Positions 36,148 to 44,891 of a stretch of DNA of 64,000 nucleotides are shown piece after piece (the first letter of the stretch is position 1; the number at the start of each line of letters is the position of its first letter). The stretch spans positions 434,001-498,000 of the forward strand of contig CAWIQY010000019.1 of the NCBI GenBank assembly GCA_963838375.1, in the 5' to 3' direction. A program made the translations under genes and the position numbers. Source of the stretch: DVED01 sp963838375 (GTDB lineage: Bacteria; Cyanobacteriota; Cyanobacteriia; Cyanobacteriales; Geitlerinemataceae). The notes below the pieces were generated by a model that had not been told where the DNA came from, made no database searches, and was given only the letters and a program-made list of their open reading frames with translations.

Positions 36148-38289
36148 ATGTCAGAGATCTCCGTCTCGTCTGAACAACTACATCAGACGCTCAAACAGTA
36201 TTTTGGTTACGATCGCTTTCGTCCGGGACAGCAAGAGACGATCGAAAATGCCCTTGCCAACCGGGATTCGCTGATCGTCATGCCGACAGGTGGAGGGAAA
36301 TCCCTGTGTTTCCAGTTACCGGCGCTACTTCGATCGGGTTTAACGGTGGTGGTTTCTCCTTTAATCGCCTTGATGCAAGATCAAGTGGAGAGCCTGCAAA
36401 ATAACGGGATTGGCGCCACCTTTCTCAATAGTACCGTCAGTGCGGGGGAAGTGCGATCGCGCAGTGAAGACATTCTCTGCGGCAAAATCAAACTGCTCTA
36501 CGTGGCACCAGAACGCTTGCTGGGCGATGCCTTCCTGGCATTTCTAGACCGTGTTGCCGCAGAAGTGGGGTTGGATGCCATTGCCATCGACGAAGCCCAT
36601 TGCGTGTCCGAGTGGGGACACGATTTTCGCCCAGAATACCGCCAGTTGAGCCAACTGCGACGCCGCTATCCCCAAGTTGCGGTGATGGCGCTGACAGCAA
36701 CGGCTACCGATCGAGTTCGTCAAGATATTATCGGGCAACTCAAACTCCGTCAACCCTATGTTCGCGTTGCCAGCTTCAATCGCCCCAATTTGTATTATGA
36801 AGTCCGATCGAAAAATAGTCGCACGTATGTAGAAGTTCTCAAAACGATCCAAGCTGGAGGTTCGGGAATTATTTACTGTCTCAGCCGCCGCCAAGTCGAA
36901 GAACTCGCCTTCAAACTCCAACGCGATCGGATTTTGGCATTGCCTTATCATGCGGGACTGGGCGACAAGGAACGCGCCTCTAATCAAACCCGTTTTATTC
37001 GCGATGACGTACAGGTGATGGTGGCAACGATCGCCTTTGGCATGGGGATTAATAAACCCGATGTCCGGTATGTCATTCACTACGACTTGCCGCGCAATTT
37101 AGAAGGGTATTACCAAGAAGCCGGACGGGCGGGGCGGGATGGTGAACCTTCTCGCTGCATCTTATTTTTTAGTTATGGCGACGAACGCAAAATCGATTGG
37201 ATTATCGAGCAGAAACCAGACGAAAATGAGCGACGAATTTCTCGTCAGCAACTGCGCCGCGTTATTGATTACGCAGAGGGAACCGACTGTCGCCGTACTA
37301 TTCAATTGAGCTATTTTGGGGAAAATTTTCCCGGTAACTGCGCCAATTGCGATAACTGCAAAGAGGCAAAACCGATCGAAGATTGGACGATCGAGGCGAT
37401 GAAGTTTCTCTCATGCGTGGCGCGATGCCAAGAACGGTTCGGCGCGACGCATATTATTGATGTATTGCGGGGATCGAAAAATAAGAAAGTGCTACAAAAA
37501 GGTCACGATAAACTCTCAACTTATGGGATTGGTTTGGATAGAACGGCAGAGGAATGGAAACTGCTGGCGCGATCGCTCATTCATCAGAGACTCGTGGACG
37601 AAACCACCGATGGTTATCCGGTTCTCAAGTTGAATGCTCTCAGTTGGGAGGTGATGCGACGACAACGAACGGTACAGATTGCGGTGGTGAAAGTTTCCGA
37701 AAGTCTGGCAACGGAGAAAAGTTCTTCCTCGGCAGCGGACAGCGAATTGTTGTTTTTTCAGTTACGATCGCTTCGCAAGCAAATTGCCGACGAACAATCC
37801 GTACCGCCTTATGTTGTTTTTCCCGATTCGACACTACGGCTGATGAGCCAGAAACGCCCTCAAACGATCTCTGCTTTTGCCCAACTCTCCGGGGTTGGCA
37901 CTTACAAACTCGAGCATTACGGACAGAGATTTGTGGATGCGATTCGAGATTTCAGCCAAGTTAACCTTTCGACAACCCAGTTACAAACCTTAGAGTTACA
38001 CCGCCAAGGCTTGAGCGTTGACGAAATTGCCACACAACGCAATCTCAAGCTCAGTACCATTTATACGCATCTTGCCGAACTGATCGAGCGTCAACAACCC
38101 GTCGAGATCGATCGGCTGATCCCCCCTGAAATACGATCGACGATCGAGCAGGCGATCCAAGCCGTTGGTTCTGAGACACTCAAACCCGTTTACGAATACC
38201 TAGGGGAACGCCACAGCTACGGCGAGATCCGACTGGTCAAAGCGGCGATGGACAATGCTAGCCATCGGGTTTCGGCAACGATTGGTTAG
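36148..38289 (+). CDS. recQ: ATP-dependent DNA helicase RecQ
   Basis: 713 aa. It is a 3'-5' superfamily 2 helicase acting in recombination and fork repair. Walker A is MPTGGGKS (45-52, Lys51), the DEAH box is in AIDEAHCVSEWGHDFRPEY (~147-165), motif VI is QEAGRAGRDGEPS, and the zinc-binding RQC cysteines are in C..C..C (GNCANCDNCKEA). An HRDC domain follows (~520-590), then a C-terminal helix-turn-helix region (GLSVDEIATQRNLKLSTIYT). This is the long RecQ form. Its stop is one base from the end of the convergent small gene. Confidence 0.96.
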   Translation: MSEISVSSEQLHQTLKQYFGYDRFRPGQQETIENALANRDSLIVMPTGGGKSLCFQLPALLRSGLTVVVSPLIALMQDQVESLQNNGIGATFLNSTVSAGEVRSRSEDILCGKIKLLYVAPERLLGDAFLAFLDRVAAEVGLDAIAIDEAHCVSEWGHDFRPEYRQLSQLRRRYPQVAVMALTATATDRVRQDIIGQLKLRQPYVRVASFNRPNLYYEVRSKNSRTYVEVLKTIQAGGSGIIYCLSRRQVEELAFKLQRDRILALPYHAGLGDKERASNQTRFIRDDVQVMVATIAFGMGINKPDVRYVIHYDLPRNLEGYYQEAGRAGRDGEPSRCILFFSYGDERKIDWIIEQKPDENERRISRQQLRRVIDYAEGTDCRRTIQLSYFGENFPGNCANCDNCKEAKPIEDWTIEAMKFLSCVARCQERFGATHIIDVLRGSKNKKVLQKGHDKLSTYGIGLDRTAEEWKLLARSLIHQRLVDETTDGYPVLKLNALSWEVMRRQRTVQIAVVKVSESLATEKSSSSAADSELLFFQLRSLRKQIADEQSVPPYVVFPDSTLRLMSQKRPQTISAFAQLSGVGTYKLEHYGQRFVDAIRDFSQVNLSTTQLQTLELHRQGLSVDEIATQRNLKLSTIYTHLAELIERQQPVEIDRLIPPEIRSTIEQAIQAVGSETLKPVYEYLGERHSYGEIRLVKAAMDNASHRVSATIG

Positions 38290-38290
38290 G

Positions 38291-38509
38291 TTAACAGACA
38301 GCGGATAGATCGTCTGCTACTTTGATTTTTCCCCTCATAATCGCCCGCAAAAGTCGGTTGATCGATCGGGCATCATCTTCTGGCAGAGTTTCATCGAGGA
38401 TGGCTGCCATCAGTCCGTAGCGATCGGCTAGGGTGATCGCACCTGTATTTCTTGCCGAAACTAAAATTTCCGACACTGCTCCTGGGATTAATGTGACTGG
38501 GTAAGTCAT
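38291..38509 (-). CDS. Small conserved-looking protein, 72 aa
   Basis: The ATG at 38509 gives MTYPVTLIPGAVSEILVSAR and a C-terminus RSINRLLRAIMRGKIKVADD. A longer upstream frame exists but reads poorly and crosses the HIP1-rich region. The body is helical and mixed charge, with no membrane segment. I have seen proteins of this kind in cyanobacteria without a function; some look like antitoxin-sized regulators, but I see no partner. It is convergent with recQ. Confidence 0.6.
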   Translation of the reverse strand: MTYPVTLIPGAVSEILVSARNTGAITLADRYGLMAAILDETLPEDDARSINRLLRAIMRGKIKVADDLSAVC

Positions 38510-39053
38510 GATTTTTGAAAACTCGTATCTCCTTTCTATTATTCCCTTTTTTTCTATAAATTTTCGTGATAAATTCACCCAAAAATCTGCGATCGCGATC
38601 GTCTCTTTTAGCGATCGTAAATACAACAAACTTGCGATCGATCTCTACTTGACGTGCGATCGCGATCGCAGACAAAACTAATTTTTTGGAGTAGGGCATA
38701 ATTAAAGCTCCGCTTTAACAAGCCACTTAAAGATTTGTATATCAGTATAAATTTTATCTCTAATGGGGATTTTTATTTGTTTACGAAAATTGATAATGGT
38801 TCGTGGATGCGGATCGAGAGTAAAGCAACGGTATAGTTCCGAATTTTAGTATCAAACTTCAATCAATTTTGTAACATCAGTGAGTCTACGGAGAAAGAAG
38901 TATCCAACATACTCCCAAATCCCACCCAGAGAAGCAACCCTAGCCGTTGATTGTAGGGTTTGTTGCTTGTTGTAAAATCTCGAGGTTTACTTGCAGATCG
39001 TTCGAGCAGTTCGCGACTTTCCATCAACTATATGTCTCAAAATTGAACTCACA
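38510..39053. other. 544-bp intergenic stretch containing HIP1 cluster
   Basis: No supported gene. The part at 38586-38672 is listed as a repeat. The remainder (38700-39050) is AT-rich and I see nothing nameable in it. Confidence 0.5.
38586..38672. repeat. HIP1 cluster forming a 16-bp inverted repeat
   Basis: TCTGCGATCGCGATCG (38586-38601) and CGATCGCGATCGCAGA (38657-38672) are exact inverted copies. Both carry overlapping GCGATCGC octamers, and two more CGATCG sites lie between them. Confidence 0.85.
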
Positions 39054-39056
39054 ATT

Positions 39057-39081
39057 AAAAAGGGACGCCCAAAAGCGTCCC
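39057..39081 (-). terminator. Rho-independent terminator of the secreted-protein gene
   Basis: On the minus strand GGGACGC and GCGTCCC (plus 39062-39068 and 39075-39081) form a 7-bp stem followed by TTTTT. It lies 38 bp after the stop at 39119. Confidence 0.85.
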
Positions 39082-39118
39082 CAGAAAACCCATTTCAGAT
39101 GAGCCTACCCGAGCCGTT

Positions 39119-39505
39119 TTACTCTTGGGTAGGTGCTTCATCCTCAGTCATTTCAGGCATCTGGTTTTGATTGCGAATCAGTTCCAATTGCCGCGCCCGA
39201 AAAGCCGCCGCATCGTCGAGAAGAAGGGCATCTTGATCGGCAAGAAACTCATTGGCAGTCCGACCCCGATCGAATCGGGCGCGATGCAGGAGATCGAACA
39301 CATCAAAGCCGCCATCGCTCGAACCGGTAAACGGATTGACTTCGTTAGGATTGCTAAACCCATCCTGGAAGTTATCCAAAGGTTGGATATTATCGCTGGC
39401 TTCTTGAGCGATACTGGTTTGGGGCAAGAAAACCGGGGCAAAACCGATCGCCGCGAAAGCCGCAATTGCCCAGCGGGCGGACGGCTTGAAAACAAACTTT
39501 GACAT
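39119..39505 (-). CDS. Secreted hypothetical protein, 128 aa
   Basis: The ATG at 39505 starts MSKFVFKPSARWAIAAFAAI, a signal peptide likely cleaved after SIAQ/A (~residue 33). The mature part is acidic (DNIQPLDNFQDGFSNPNEVN; end MTEDEAPTQE) with a central helix DVFDLLHRARFDRGRTANEF and no known domain. A longer frame would place a poor N-terminus before the signal. The gene has its own terminator. The function is unknown; export to the periplasm or outside is inferred. Confidence 0.75.
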   Translation of the reverse strand: MSKFVFKPSARWAIAAFAAIGFAPVFLPQTSIAQEASDNIQPLDNFQDGFSNPNEVNPFTGSSDGGFDVFDLLHRARFDRGRTANEFLADQDALLLDDAAAFRARQLELIRNQNQMPEMTEDEAPTQE

Positions 39506-39582
39506 AATGTTTCTTTCGCTAAATACAACAATTTTAACTATGATGATGGGCGATTGGTCGTTGAAACCACTAACCATGGTAC

Positions 39583-39647
39583 GGGCGAAGCATTCGGTTC
39601 AAGATCTTTGGTTAATCCGATAAATTATCATCCGAATGCTTCGCCCC
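39583..39647. repeat. GGGCGAAGCATT-type palindromic repeat, copy 3
   Basis: GGGCGAAGCATTCGG (39583-39597) and CCGAATGCTTCGCCC (39632-39646) are exact 15-bp inverted copies around a 34-nt centre. It lies between the ABC-2 permease 3' end and the secreted-protein gene. Confidence 0.85.
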
Positions 39648-39656
39648 TACTAGCCA

Positions 39657-40532
39657 TTACTGAAATCGACGGCGTAATAAAGGTTGAATACTCGTCAGCG
39701 CCACGATCGCAAACCCCAGAAGCACCAAAAGTGCCCCACCAAAAGTAATTGTGCCAAAGGGTGCAGTTAACACCACACTGGCGAGTGTCCAATCCGGATG
39801 AACGTACAAATACCGAATGGGTTCGATCGCATAACTGAGAGGATTGAGACTGGCAACCCACTGCAACCAATTCGGCATGAAAGAGAGCGGTGCTAGTGCA
39901 GTACTCGCAAACAGCAGCGGTAAGTTCGTGACAAAAATAACCGCAATCAATTCGATGTGTCCCGGCAAAGCAAACGCTAAACCCAAACTCAGTCCGGTGA
40001 CGCCGAGGATCAACAGCAGCAGAATGACGGCGATCGCGCCCAATCCGGCAATACCGGGCAATCCCGCGCCCCAAATTGCCCCGGCGGCGATAATGACTCC
40101 CGCTTGAATCATGCTCAGGGTGACAATAAAAATCGCCGATGCGACAACGATCGAAAATCGAGAGGTTAGGGGAGCCACCAGCAAGCGGTTGAGGAAGCCA
40201 AACTCCCGATCGAACATTACGGGCAAACCGGCGTTGAGCGCTCCCGCAAATGCCGTAAAGACGATGACTCCAGCGCCTAAAAATTGGGCGTAATTGCGAC
40301 TCTCGCCAAACATCCCCGCCGGAATGTTCTGGAATAGCGCCCCAAAGAAAATCAACCACATCAAAGGCTGGATAATCCCCGCAATCAACGTTGAGGGACG
40401 GCGCTGGAGTTGGATAAATAACCGACGGGTGAGTGCGAGGGTTTCTTGGATAAATTCGCCGATGCCATTGGTATCGGCAAATTCGTCTAAAGTGCGAGCC
40501 TTCGACTCAAACGGTGCAACACTATTGCTCAT
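39657..40532 (-). CDS. ABC-2 type transporter permease
   Basis: 291 aa with six hydrophobic segments (for example residues ~55-75, 87-107, 130-158, 165-192, 200-222 and 255-285) and the ABC-2 signature region FALPGHIELIAVIFVTNLPL ... LNPLSYAIEPIR. Such permeases export drugs, polysaccharides or lipids with a separate ATPase; the ATPase is not adjacent here, which is unusual for an active pair but common in scattered cyanobacterial genomes. The start ATG is MSNSVAPFESK. Confidence 0.9.
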   Translation of the reverse strand: MSNSVAPFESKARTLDEFADTNGIGEFIQETLALTRRLFIQLQRRPSTLIAGIIQPLMWLIFFGALFQNIPAGMFGESRNYAQFLGAGVIVFTAFAGALNAGLPVMFDREFGFLNRLLVAPLTSRFSIVVASAIFIVTLSMIQAGVIIAAGAIWGAGLPGIAGLGAIAVILLLLILGVTGLSLGLAFALPGHIELIAVIFVTNLPLLFASTALAPLSFMPNWLQWVASLNPLSYAIEPIRYLYVHPDWTLASVVLTAPFGTITFGGALLVLLGFAIVALTSIQPLLRRRFQ

Positions 40533-40814
40533 AAGCCGTGGGTAAATACAAGTGCGAACAGGGAATCAAACCGGACGATCGATCGCGTGAAATTGGCAGA
40601 CCTCGCCCTGGTTCGATCTTAACGCGAAGGATTGGAACCCGAACAGTGAATGGTGGAAAGATAACGATCGGATTTGATAGTCGGGTGTGTTGAGAGACAA
40701 AACGCACCCAACTGGGCTGCTATACAATAAAGCAAAGTCGATCGTGTTGACACATTGAGATCGCTCATCCTCAAACCTCAGCCCTCAACACAGAATTGTT
40801 TATCCTTTTCTGCC

Positions 40815-41564
40815 ATGTCTCCCCTCAAAAACCCGGTTCAACCCCCAGAAACTCAACCCAAAGAGAATCGAGCAATTTCCTGGGAAGAGGCAATCTTTCC
40901 TTCAAGTGAAATCTATAGCGACGAACCCCAGTTGGAAACCTCACTACACCTCAAACAAATTCTGCTATTTCTCAAATGCCTGGAATGGATTTGGCGGGAT
41001 CGATCGGATTATTACGCAGCCGGAAACTTAAGCATTTACTACAGTCCTCATCAACGCAAGACCGAAGATTTCAACGGTCCGGATTTTTTTGTGGTGCTAG
41101 AGACAGACCCAAAAATGCGTCGGAGTTGGGTGGTGTGGGAAGAAGGGGGAAAATATCCCAATCTCATCGTAGAAGTTCTCTCGGATAAAACTGCGAAAGT
41201 AGACAGAACGAAGAAGAAAAAGCTCTACCAAGATATCTTTCGCACACCCGATTATTTTTGGTTCGATCCACAGACCCTAGAATGGGCGGGATTTCATTTA
41301 GTTGATGGGAAATACCAACCCCTCGAACTCAACGATCGAGGGCTGCTGTGGAGTCAACAACTAGAATTGTATCTGGGAATTCATGAAAACTTCGTGCGTT
41401 TTTTCACGGCAGAGGGAGAACTGATTCCCACACCGGAAGAAGATGCACTTTCGGCACAGCAAGAGTTAGAAGTACAGCGGCAGCAGCTCGAAATAGAAAG
41501 GCAACGGAAAGAACAGCTTGCGGCAAAGCTGCGAGAATTAGGCATCGATCCCGATACCGTTTAA
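40815..41564 (+). CDS. Uma2-family (DUF820) putative nuclease-fold protein
   Basis: 249 aa from the ATG at 40815; a TTG 60 bp upstream is less likely. It has the PD-(D/E)XK-like Uma2 core: PDFFVVLETDP (~95), PNLIVEVLSDKT (~119-130, E-V pair), and the following K cluster, DYFWFDP, then a Gln/Glu-rich coiled-coil tail (QQELEVQRQQLEIERQRKEQ). These families are strongly expanded in cyanobacteria; nuclease activity is inferred from fold only and the role is unknown. It is convergent with thiG, six bases apart. Confidence 0.85.
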   Translation: MSPLKNPVQPPETQPKENRAISWEEAIFPSSEIYSDEPQLETSLHLKQILLFLKCLEWIWRDRSDYYAAGNLSIYYSPHQRKTEDFNGPDFFVVLETDPKMRRSWVVWEEGGKYPNLIVEVLSDKTAKVDRTKKKKLYQDIFRTPDYFWFDPQTLEWAGFHLVDGKYQPLELNDRGLLWSQQLELYLGIHENFVRFFTAEGELIPTPEEDALSAQQELEVQRQQLEIERQRKEQLAAKLRELGIDPDTV

Positions 41565-41569
41565 AGATG

Positions 41570-42349
41570 TCAAGAAATGGTTCCTGTCAACGGAGAACTC
41601 GCACTGGCAGCCGATCGAATCGGAATGCGTCCCGCCCAATATGCCAAGCGTCCGGCTTCCACTGCCATACCCATCGCCTTTGCCATCGCTGCCGGGTTTT
41701 TCGCCAACGCGATCGCCGAATTGATCAAAACGGCATCCGCCCCCATTTCCATAGCTTGTGCCGCCTCGCTAGGCGTGCCAATGCCTGCATCCACCACCAC
41801 TGGAACCTGGGCATTTTCGATAATAATTTGGATATTAGCAGCGGTTTGAATCCCCTGACCGGAACCGATGGGAGAACCCAAAGGCATCACCGTAGCACAA
41901 CCCACTTCCTCTAAGCGTTTTGCCAGCATGGGATCGGCGTTGATGTAGGGCAATACGGCAAAGCCTTCTTTGACCAACTGTTCGGCAGCTTCTAGGGTGC
42001 CAATGGGATCGGGCAGTAAGTATTTGGCATCGGGAATCACTTCCAGTTTGACAAAATTATTGTCTTCTTGTCCCAACAACTTCGCCATTTCCCGTCCCAG
42101 TCGCGCCACCCGGATGGCTTCCTCTGCGGTTTTGCATCCGGCAGTATTGGGCAACATCCACAGGTTTTGCCAATCTAGCGCTTCTGCCAGCCCCTCATGT
42201 CCCGGTGCATTGGTTTGGATGCGGCGCACCGCCACCGTGACAATTTCGCCCCCGCACGCCGCGATGCTTTGGCGCATATCCTCGAAATTGCGGTACTTGC
42301 CGCTGCCTGTCATCAACCTAGAACGGAAGGAACGTCCGGCGATCGTCAA
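41570..42349 (-). CDS. thiG: Thiazole synthase ThiG (separate frame from ThiO)
   Basis: 259 aa. It makes the thiazole phosphate of thiamine from deoxyxylulose 5-phosphate, dehydroglycine and ThiS thiocarboxylate. The Schiff-base Lys lies in NNFVKLEVIPD (~100) and GSPIGSGQG and VVVDAGIGTPSEAAQAMEMG are the phosphate-binding turns. The only start in frame is TTG at 42349, inside the end of thiO. In many cyanobacteria ThiO and ThiG are one polypeptide; deleting one G near 42347-42349 would restore such a fusion (ENPL-TIAGRSF). It is either a real split with coupled translation or a frameshift. Confidence 0.85.
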   Translation of the reverse strand: MTIAGRSFRSRLMTGSGKYRNFEDMRQSIAACGGEIVTVAVRRIQTNAPGHEGLAEALDWQNLWMLPNTAGCKTAEEAIRVARLGREMAKLLGQEDNNFVKLEVIPDAKYLLPDPIGTLEAAEQLVKEGFAVLPYINADPMLAKRLEEVGCATVMPLGSPIGSGQGIQTAANIQIIIENAQVPVVVDAGIGTPSEAAQAMEMGADAVLINSAIALAKNPAAMAKAMGMAVEAGRLAYWAGRIPIRSAASASSPLTGTIS

Positions 42350-43529
42350 GTGGATTTTCAGCAGCGTCTGAGGGGATGGGAAGGGAAGTTCGATCGTGCA
42401 TATCGACAGAAATAACCATAGGTTGAGGCGTGGGAGAAAGGGCAGGTTGACTTGAAGTTGGGGAATCGAATCGACGAACGTTGAAATGCGACAACAGCCG
42501 ATCGGATTTTTGGTCTAAAATCCAGTCTGCTAACAATGTTGCGGTAATTGGAGCAAGTAAAATTCCGTTGCGATAATGCCCCGTTGCTAACGTCAAATTC
42601 TCGCAGTGACTTGCCCCCAGAATCGGCAGTTCGTCGGGGGTTGCCGGACGAAATCCCCACCAAAATTCCTCGATTTCAGCATCAGCTAAGGCTGGATACA
42701 GACGGATAGCACGATCGATCAGAGTTTGGATTCCCTGGGGCGTATTTCCTCCCCGAAAGCCTACATCTTCGCTGGTTGCGCCAATAATAATCCGATCGTT
42801 GCGACGCGGAACAATGTAGGTTTCGCTGCCAAATAGAACGCGCTTGAGGGTTAATTCCGGCGAACGCACCGACAGCATTTGACCTTTTTTCGGAACAACG
42901 GGAATGGGGAGTAAATCGTTAGACCAAGCACCCGTAGCGAGAACGTAGTGTTGGGCTTTTTCGACTCCCGCAGAGGTTTGTACGCCGATCACTTTTCCCT
43001 GCTTCTGGAGGATGCCTTCCACCGTCACCCCTTCTTTGAGGGTAACGCCGAGTTCCCGCGCTGCTGCCGACAGCGATCGTGCCAACGATCGATTATCTAC
43101 TTGCGCGTCTTCGGGAAACCACCATCCTCCAGTCACATCCGATCCTAAACCGGGTTGATACCGATCGATCGCATCTCGATCGAGCCAATAAGCTGGGGAT
43201 GAGGAAGTTTCTTCTAATTCTGGACTTTCCCGTGGCGTGTAGGCGGGTGCGAGAAAACCACAGGGCCAATAATCGGCGCAAACGCCAGAAATTTCTTCCA
43301 GCTTGCGCGTCCAATCGGCATACAAATCGCGCGATCGCAAACTCAGATCTCGCATCGCCCCGGGGGGAATCTGTTCGCTTTGCGGGGCGAGCATTCCCGC
43401 TGCTGCCAGCGCCGCTGCTTCTGGGAAGTTGCGACTGACGACGGTCACACCCGCTCCGCGCAACTGCAATTCCACAGCCAGAGATAGACCGACAATACCG
43501 CCGCCAATAATCAGGATTTCGTGTGTCAT
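42318..43529 (-). CDS. thiO: Glycine oxidase ThiO
   Basis: 403 aa. It is an FAD enzyme that oxidises glycine to the imine needed for thiazole formation. The FAD motif EILIIGGGIVGLSLAVEL is at residues 4-21; ATGAWSNDLLP, PVVPKKGQMLSV, FRPATPDELPILG and ATGHYRNGILLAP are typical glycine-oxidase signatures. The last ~40 residues are a Ser/Pro-rich linker as in ThiO-ThiG fusions, ending in an off-frame tail (DDRRTFLPF) that overlaps thiG by 32 bases. See the thiG entry for the single-base reading. Confidence 0.9.
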   Translation of the reverse strand: MTHEILIIGGGIVGLSLAVELQLRGAGVTVVSRNFPEAAALAAAGMLAPQSEQIPPGAMRDLSLRSRDLYADWTRKLEEISGVCADYWPCGFLAPAYTPRESPELEETSSSPAYWLDRDAIDRYQPGLGSDVTGGWWFPEDAQVDNRSLARSLSAAARELGVTLKEGVTVEGILQKQGKVIGVQTSAGVEKAQHYVLATGAWSNDLLPIPVVPKKGQMLSVRSPELTLKRVLFGSETYIVPRRNDRIIIGATSEDVGFRGGNTPQGIQTLIDRAIRLYPALADAEIEEFWWGFRPATPDELPILGASHCENLTLATGHYRNGILLAPITATLLADWILDQKSDRLLSHFNVRRFDSPTSSQPALSPTPQPMVISVDMHDRTSLPIPSDAAENPLDDRRTFLPF

Positions 43530-43710
43530 CTTCCTTCAATGCAGGGGGAAAGGATCGTAGGGGGATACAGATCGAACCTGAAGCCTCGCCCCATCTCCTT
43601 ATTTTCTCACCTGCACCTGACCGATGGCGTGCATTTAACACGCATTTAACAGCAAGGTCGATCGAGCTACCCCTATTTGTTTTCTTTAGTGAGATTACCG
43701 TTGACAGTCC

Positions 43711-44088
43711 TTACCAGCGAGCGGGAATCGGGCGGCTGGACACATTTACATTCGTTGAGGTTTGAGAAATCGAAGGCTGAGAAGTCGAAGGTTGAGAGGG
43801 AATCGTACTGGGAGCCTGTGTCACCGTTTGGGGCGATGAACTAGTCGGCACTGGCGTAGCCGTGACCGGAGGCGTTTGGTTTTGGGGGATACTAAACCCT
43901 TCCTGCTGGGGAGTTCCAGGGCTAATGACGTTCAGACTTTGTTGTTCGGCGGATCTGTCTCCTCGAGGGAGGAACTGAGAAATAGCCCAAGGCACTAAGC
44001 CGACGAGCAGTCCGATGAAAAAACCGGACACCCAAATACCTGTGGTGTTTAGGGTGGGGCCCGATGGGGTGGGGGATTGGTTAGTCAT
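43711..44088 (-). CDS. Single-pass membrane protein with Pro/Ser/Thr-rich tail
   Basis: 125 aa. One helix at ~18-38 (WVSGFFIGLLVGLVPWAISQ) is followed by a low-complexity tail rich in Ser, Thr, Pro and Gln. This is a pattern for a surface-exposed or periplasmic linker. No catalytic motif is seen and the function is unknown. It is 70 bp upstream on the same strand from the MITE-like element, which lies between it and the ferredoxin gene. Confidence 0.7.
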   Translation of the reverse strand: MTNQSPTPSGPTLNTTGIWVSGFFIGLLVGLVPWAISQFLPRGDRSAEQQSLNVISPGTPQQEGFSIPQNQTPPVTATPVPTSSSPQTVTQAPSTIPSQPSTSQPSISQTSTNVNVSSRPIPARW

Positions 44089-44157
44089 GGGTAGATAAAA
44101 CGATATTTTTGAGTGGATATCAATTACGATCGAAAATGCTAGACCGGGGAAAAAGGG

Positions 44158-44320
44158 CAGGGCTGTTTCATTTTCTGTAGGGGCGAAGCGAAGGCGTCCG
44201 GGAATCCCCCCGTGGTTGCCCCGATCTCTGGAACCCCCATGATTTCGTCGGTGGCGGGGTAGGCACTCTTGGCGCTACCCCTACAAAATCCTCGTTTTCC
44301 ACGACAATGAAACAGCCCTG
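44158..44320. mobile_element. 163-bp MITE-like element with 15-bp terminal repeats
   Basis: The ends CAGGGCTGTTTCATT (44158-44172) and AATGAAACAGCCCTG (44306-44320) are exact inverted copies. Identical 11-bp sequences GGGAAAAAGGG flank them (44147-44157 and 44321-44331), as expected of a target-site duplication. Inside, TGTAGGGG (44176-44183) and CCCCTACA form a second, nested inverted pair, and the left part carries GGGGCGAAG like the GGGCGAAGCATT repeats. There is no transposase gene inside. It ends 6 bp from the ferredoxin stop codon. Confidence 0.75.
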
Positions 44321-44336
44321 GGGAAAAAGGGGGAAG

Positions 44337-44684
44337 TCAGGGATCGACATCATCAGGCGTCCAAACCAGTTGAGAACCCTGTCCCCAAAACCCATCGAAT
44401 TTGGCGACTCGGAGATCTCCAAGAACCCGAGTTTGGCAAGCCAGACGAAGGTTTCGATCGGGAGAATGGGGAGGCAACGATCGCCGCGTGCGATCTCGCC
44501 AATTCGCCTCGGATACTTCCCCGTCAATTTCCACGGCACAAGTGCCACAGCTCCCGATACCGCGACAATTGATGAGGTTGGCATTGCCATTGTACAAAGC
44601 AATCCCATGTTCGAGTAAGATTTTTCTGAGATTGGCTCCCTCATCGCAGACGATCGTTTTTCCACAAACCGTTACAGTTGGCAT
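44337..44684 (-). CDS. [2Fe-2S] plant-type ferredoxin
   Basis: 115 aa. The ATG at 44684 is chosen over a longer frame because GGAGGAG lies 8-9 nt upstream. Cluster ligands C40, C46 and C49 (NCRGIGSCGTC) and C83 (LACQTRV) give the plant-type spacing. It lacks the signal of photosynthetic PetF; such ferredoxins serve other redox partners. Its 3' end abuts the MITE-like element, so its terminator may now be supplied by that element. Confidence 0.9.
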   Translation of the reverse strand: MPTVTVCGKTIVCDEGANLRKILLEHGIALYNGNANLINCRGIGSCGTCAVEIDGEVSEANWRDRTRRSLPPHSPDRNLRLACQTRVLGDLRVAKFDGFWGQGSQLVWTPDDVDP

Positions 44685-44891
44685 AAATACTCCTCCTCCC
44701 AGTTCATCTGACGATCGATCTTCAGGCAACAGGCGTCGCACTGACAACCAATGCTTAAGAAAAATCAAGTAGTTTCGATTCTAACTCTATTTTCTAATAA
44801 TACTTTCTAGAATAGTTGCATTGCCAAATTCAACGTCTTAATTCTTAATTTCCCAGAGCGCGATCGCTTTTACTTTATTTTTAGAATTCTC

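Noticed and set aside
39628..40359. 243-codon minus-strand frame
   Set aside because: Out-of-frame shadow of the ABC-2 permease, without membrane pattern.
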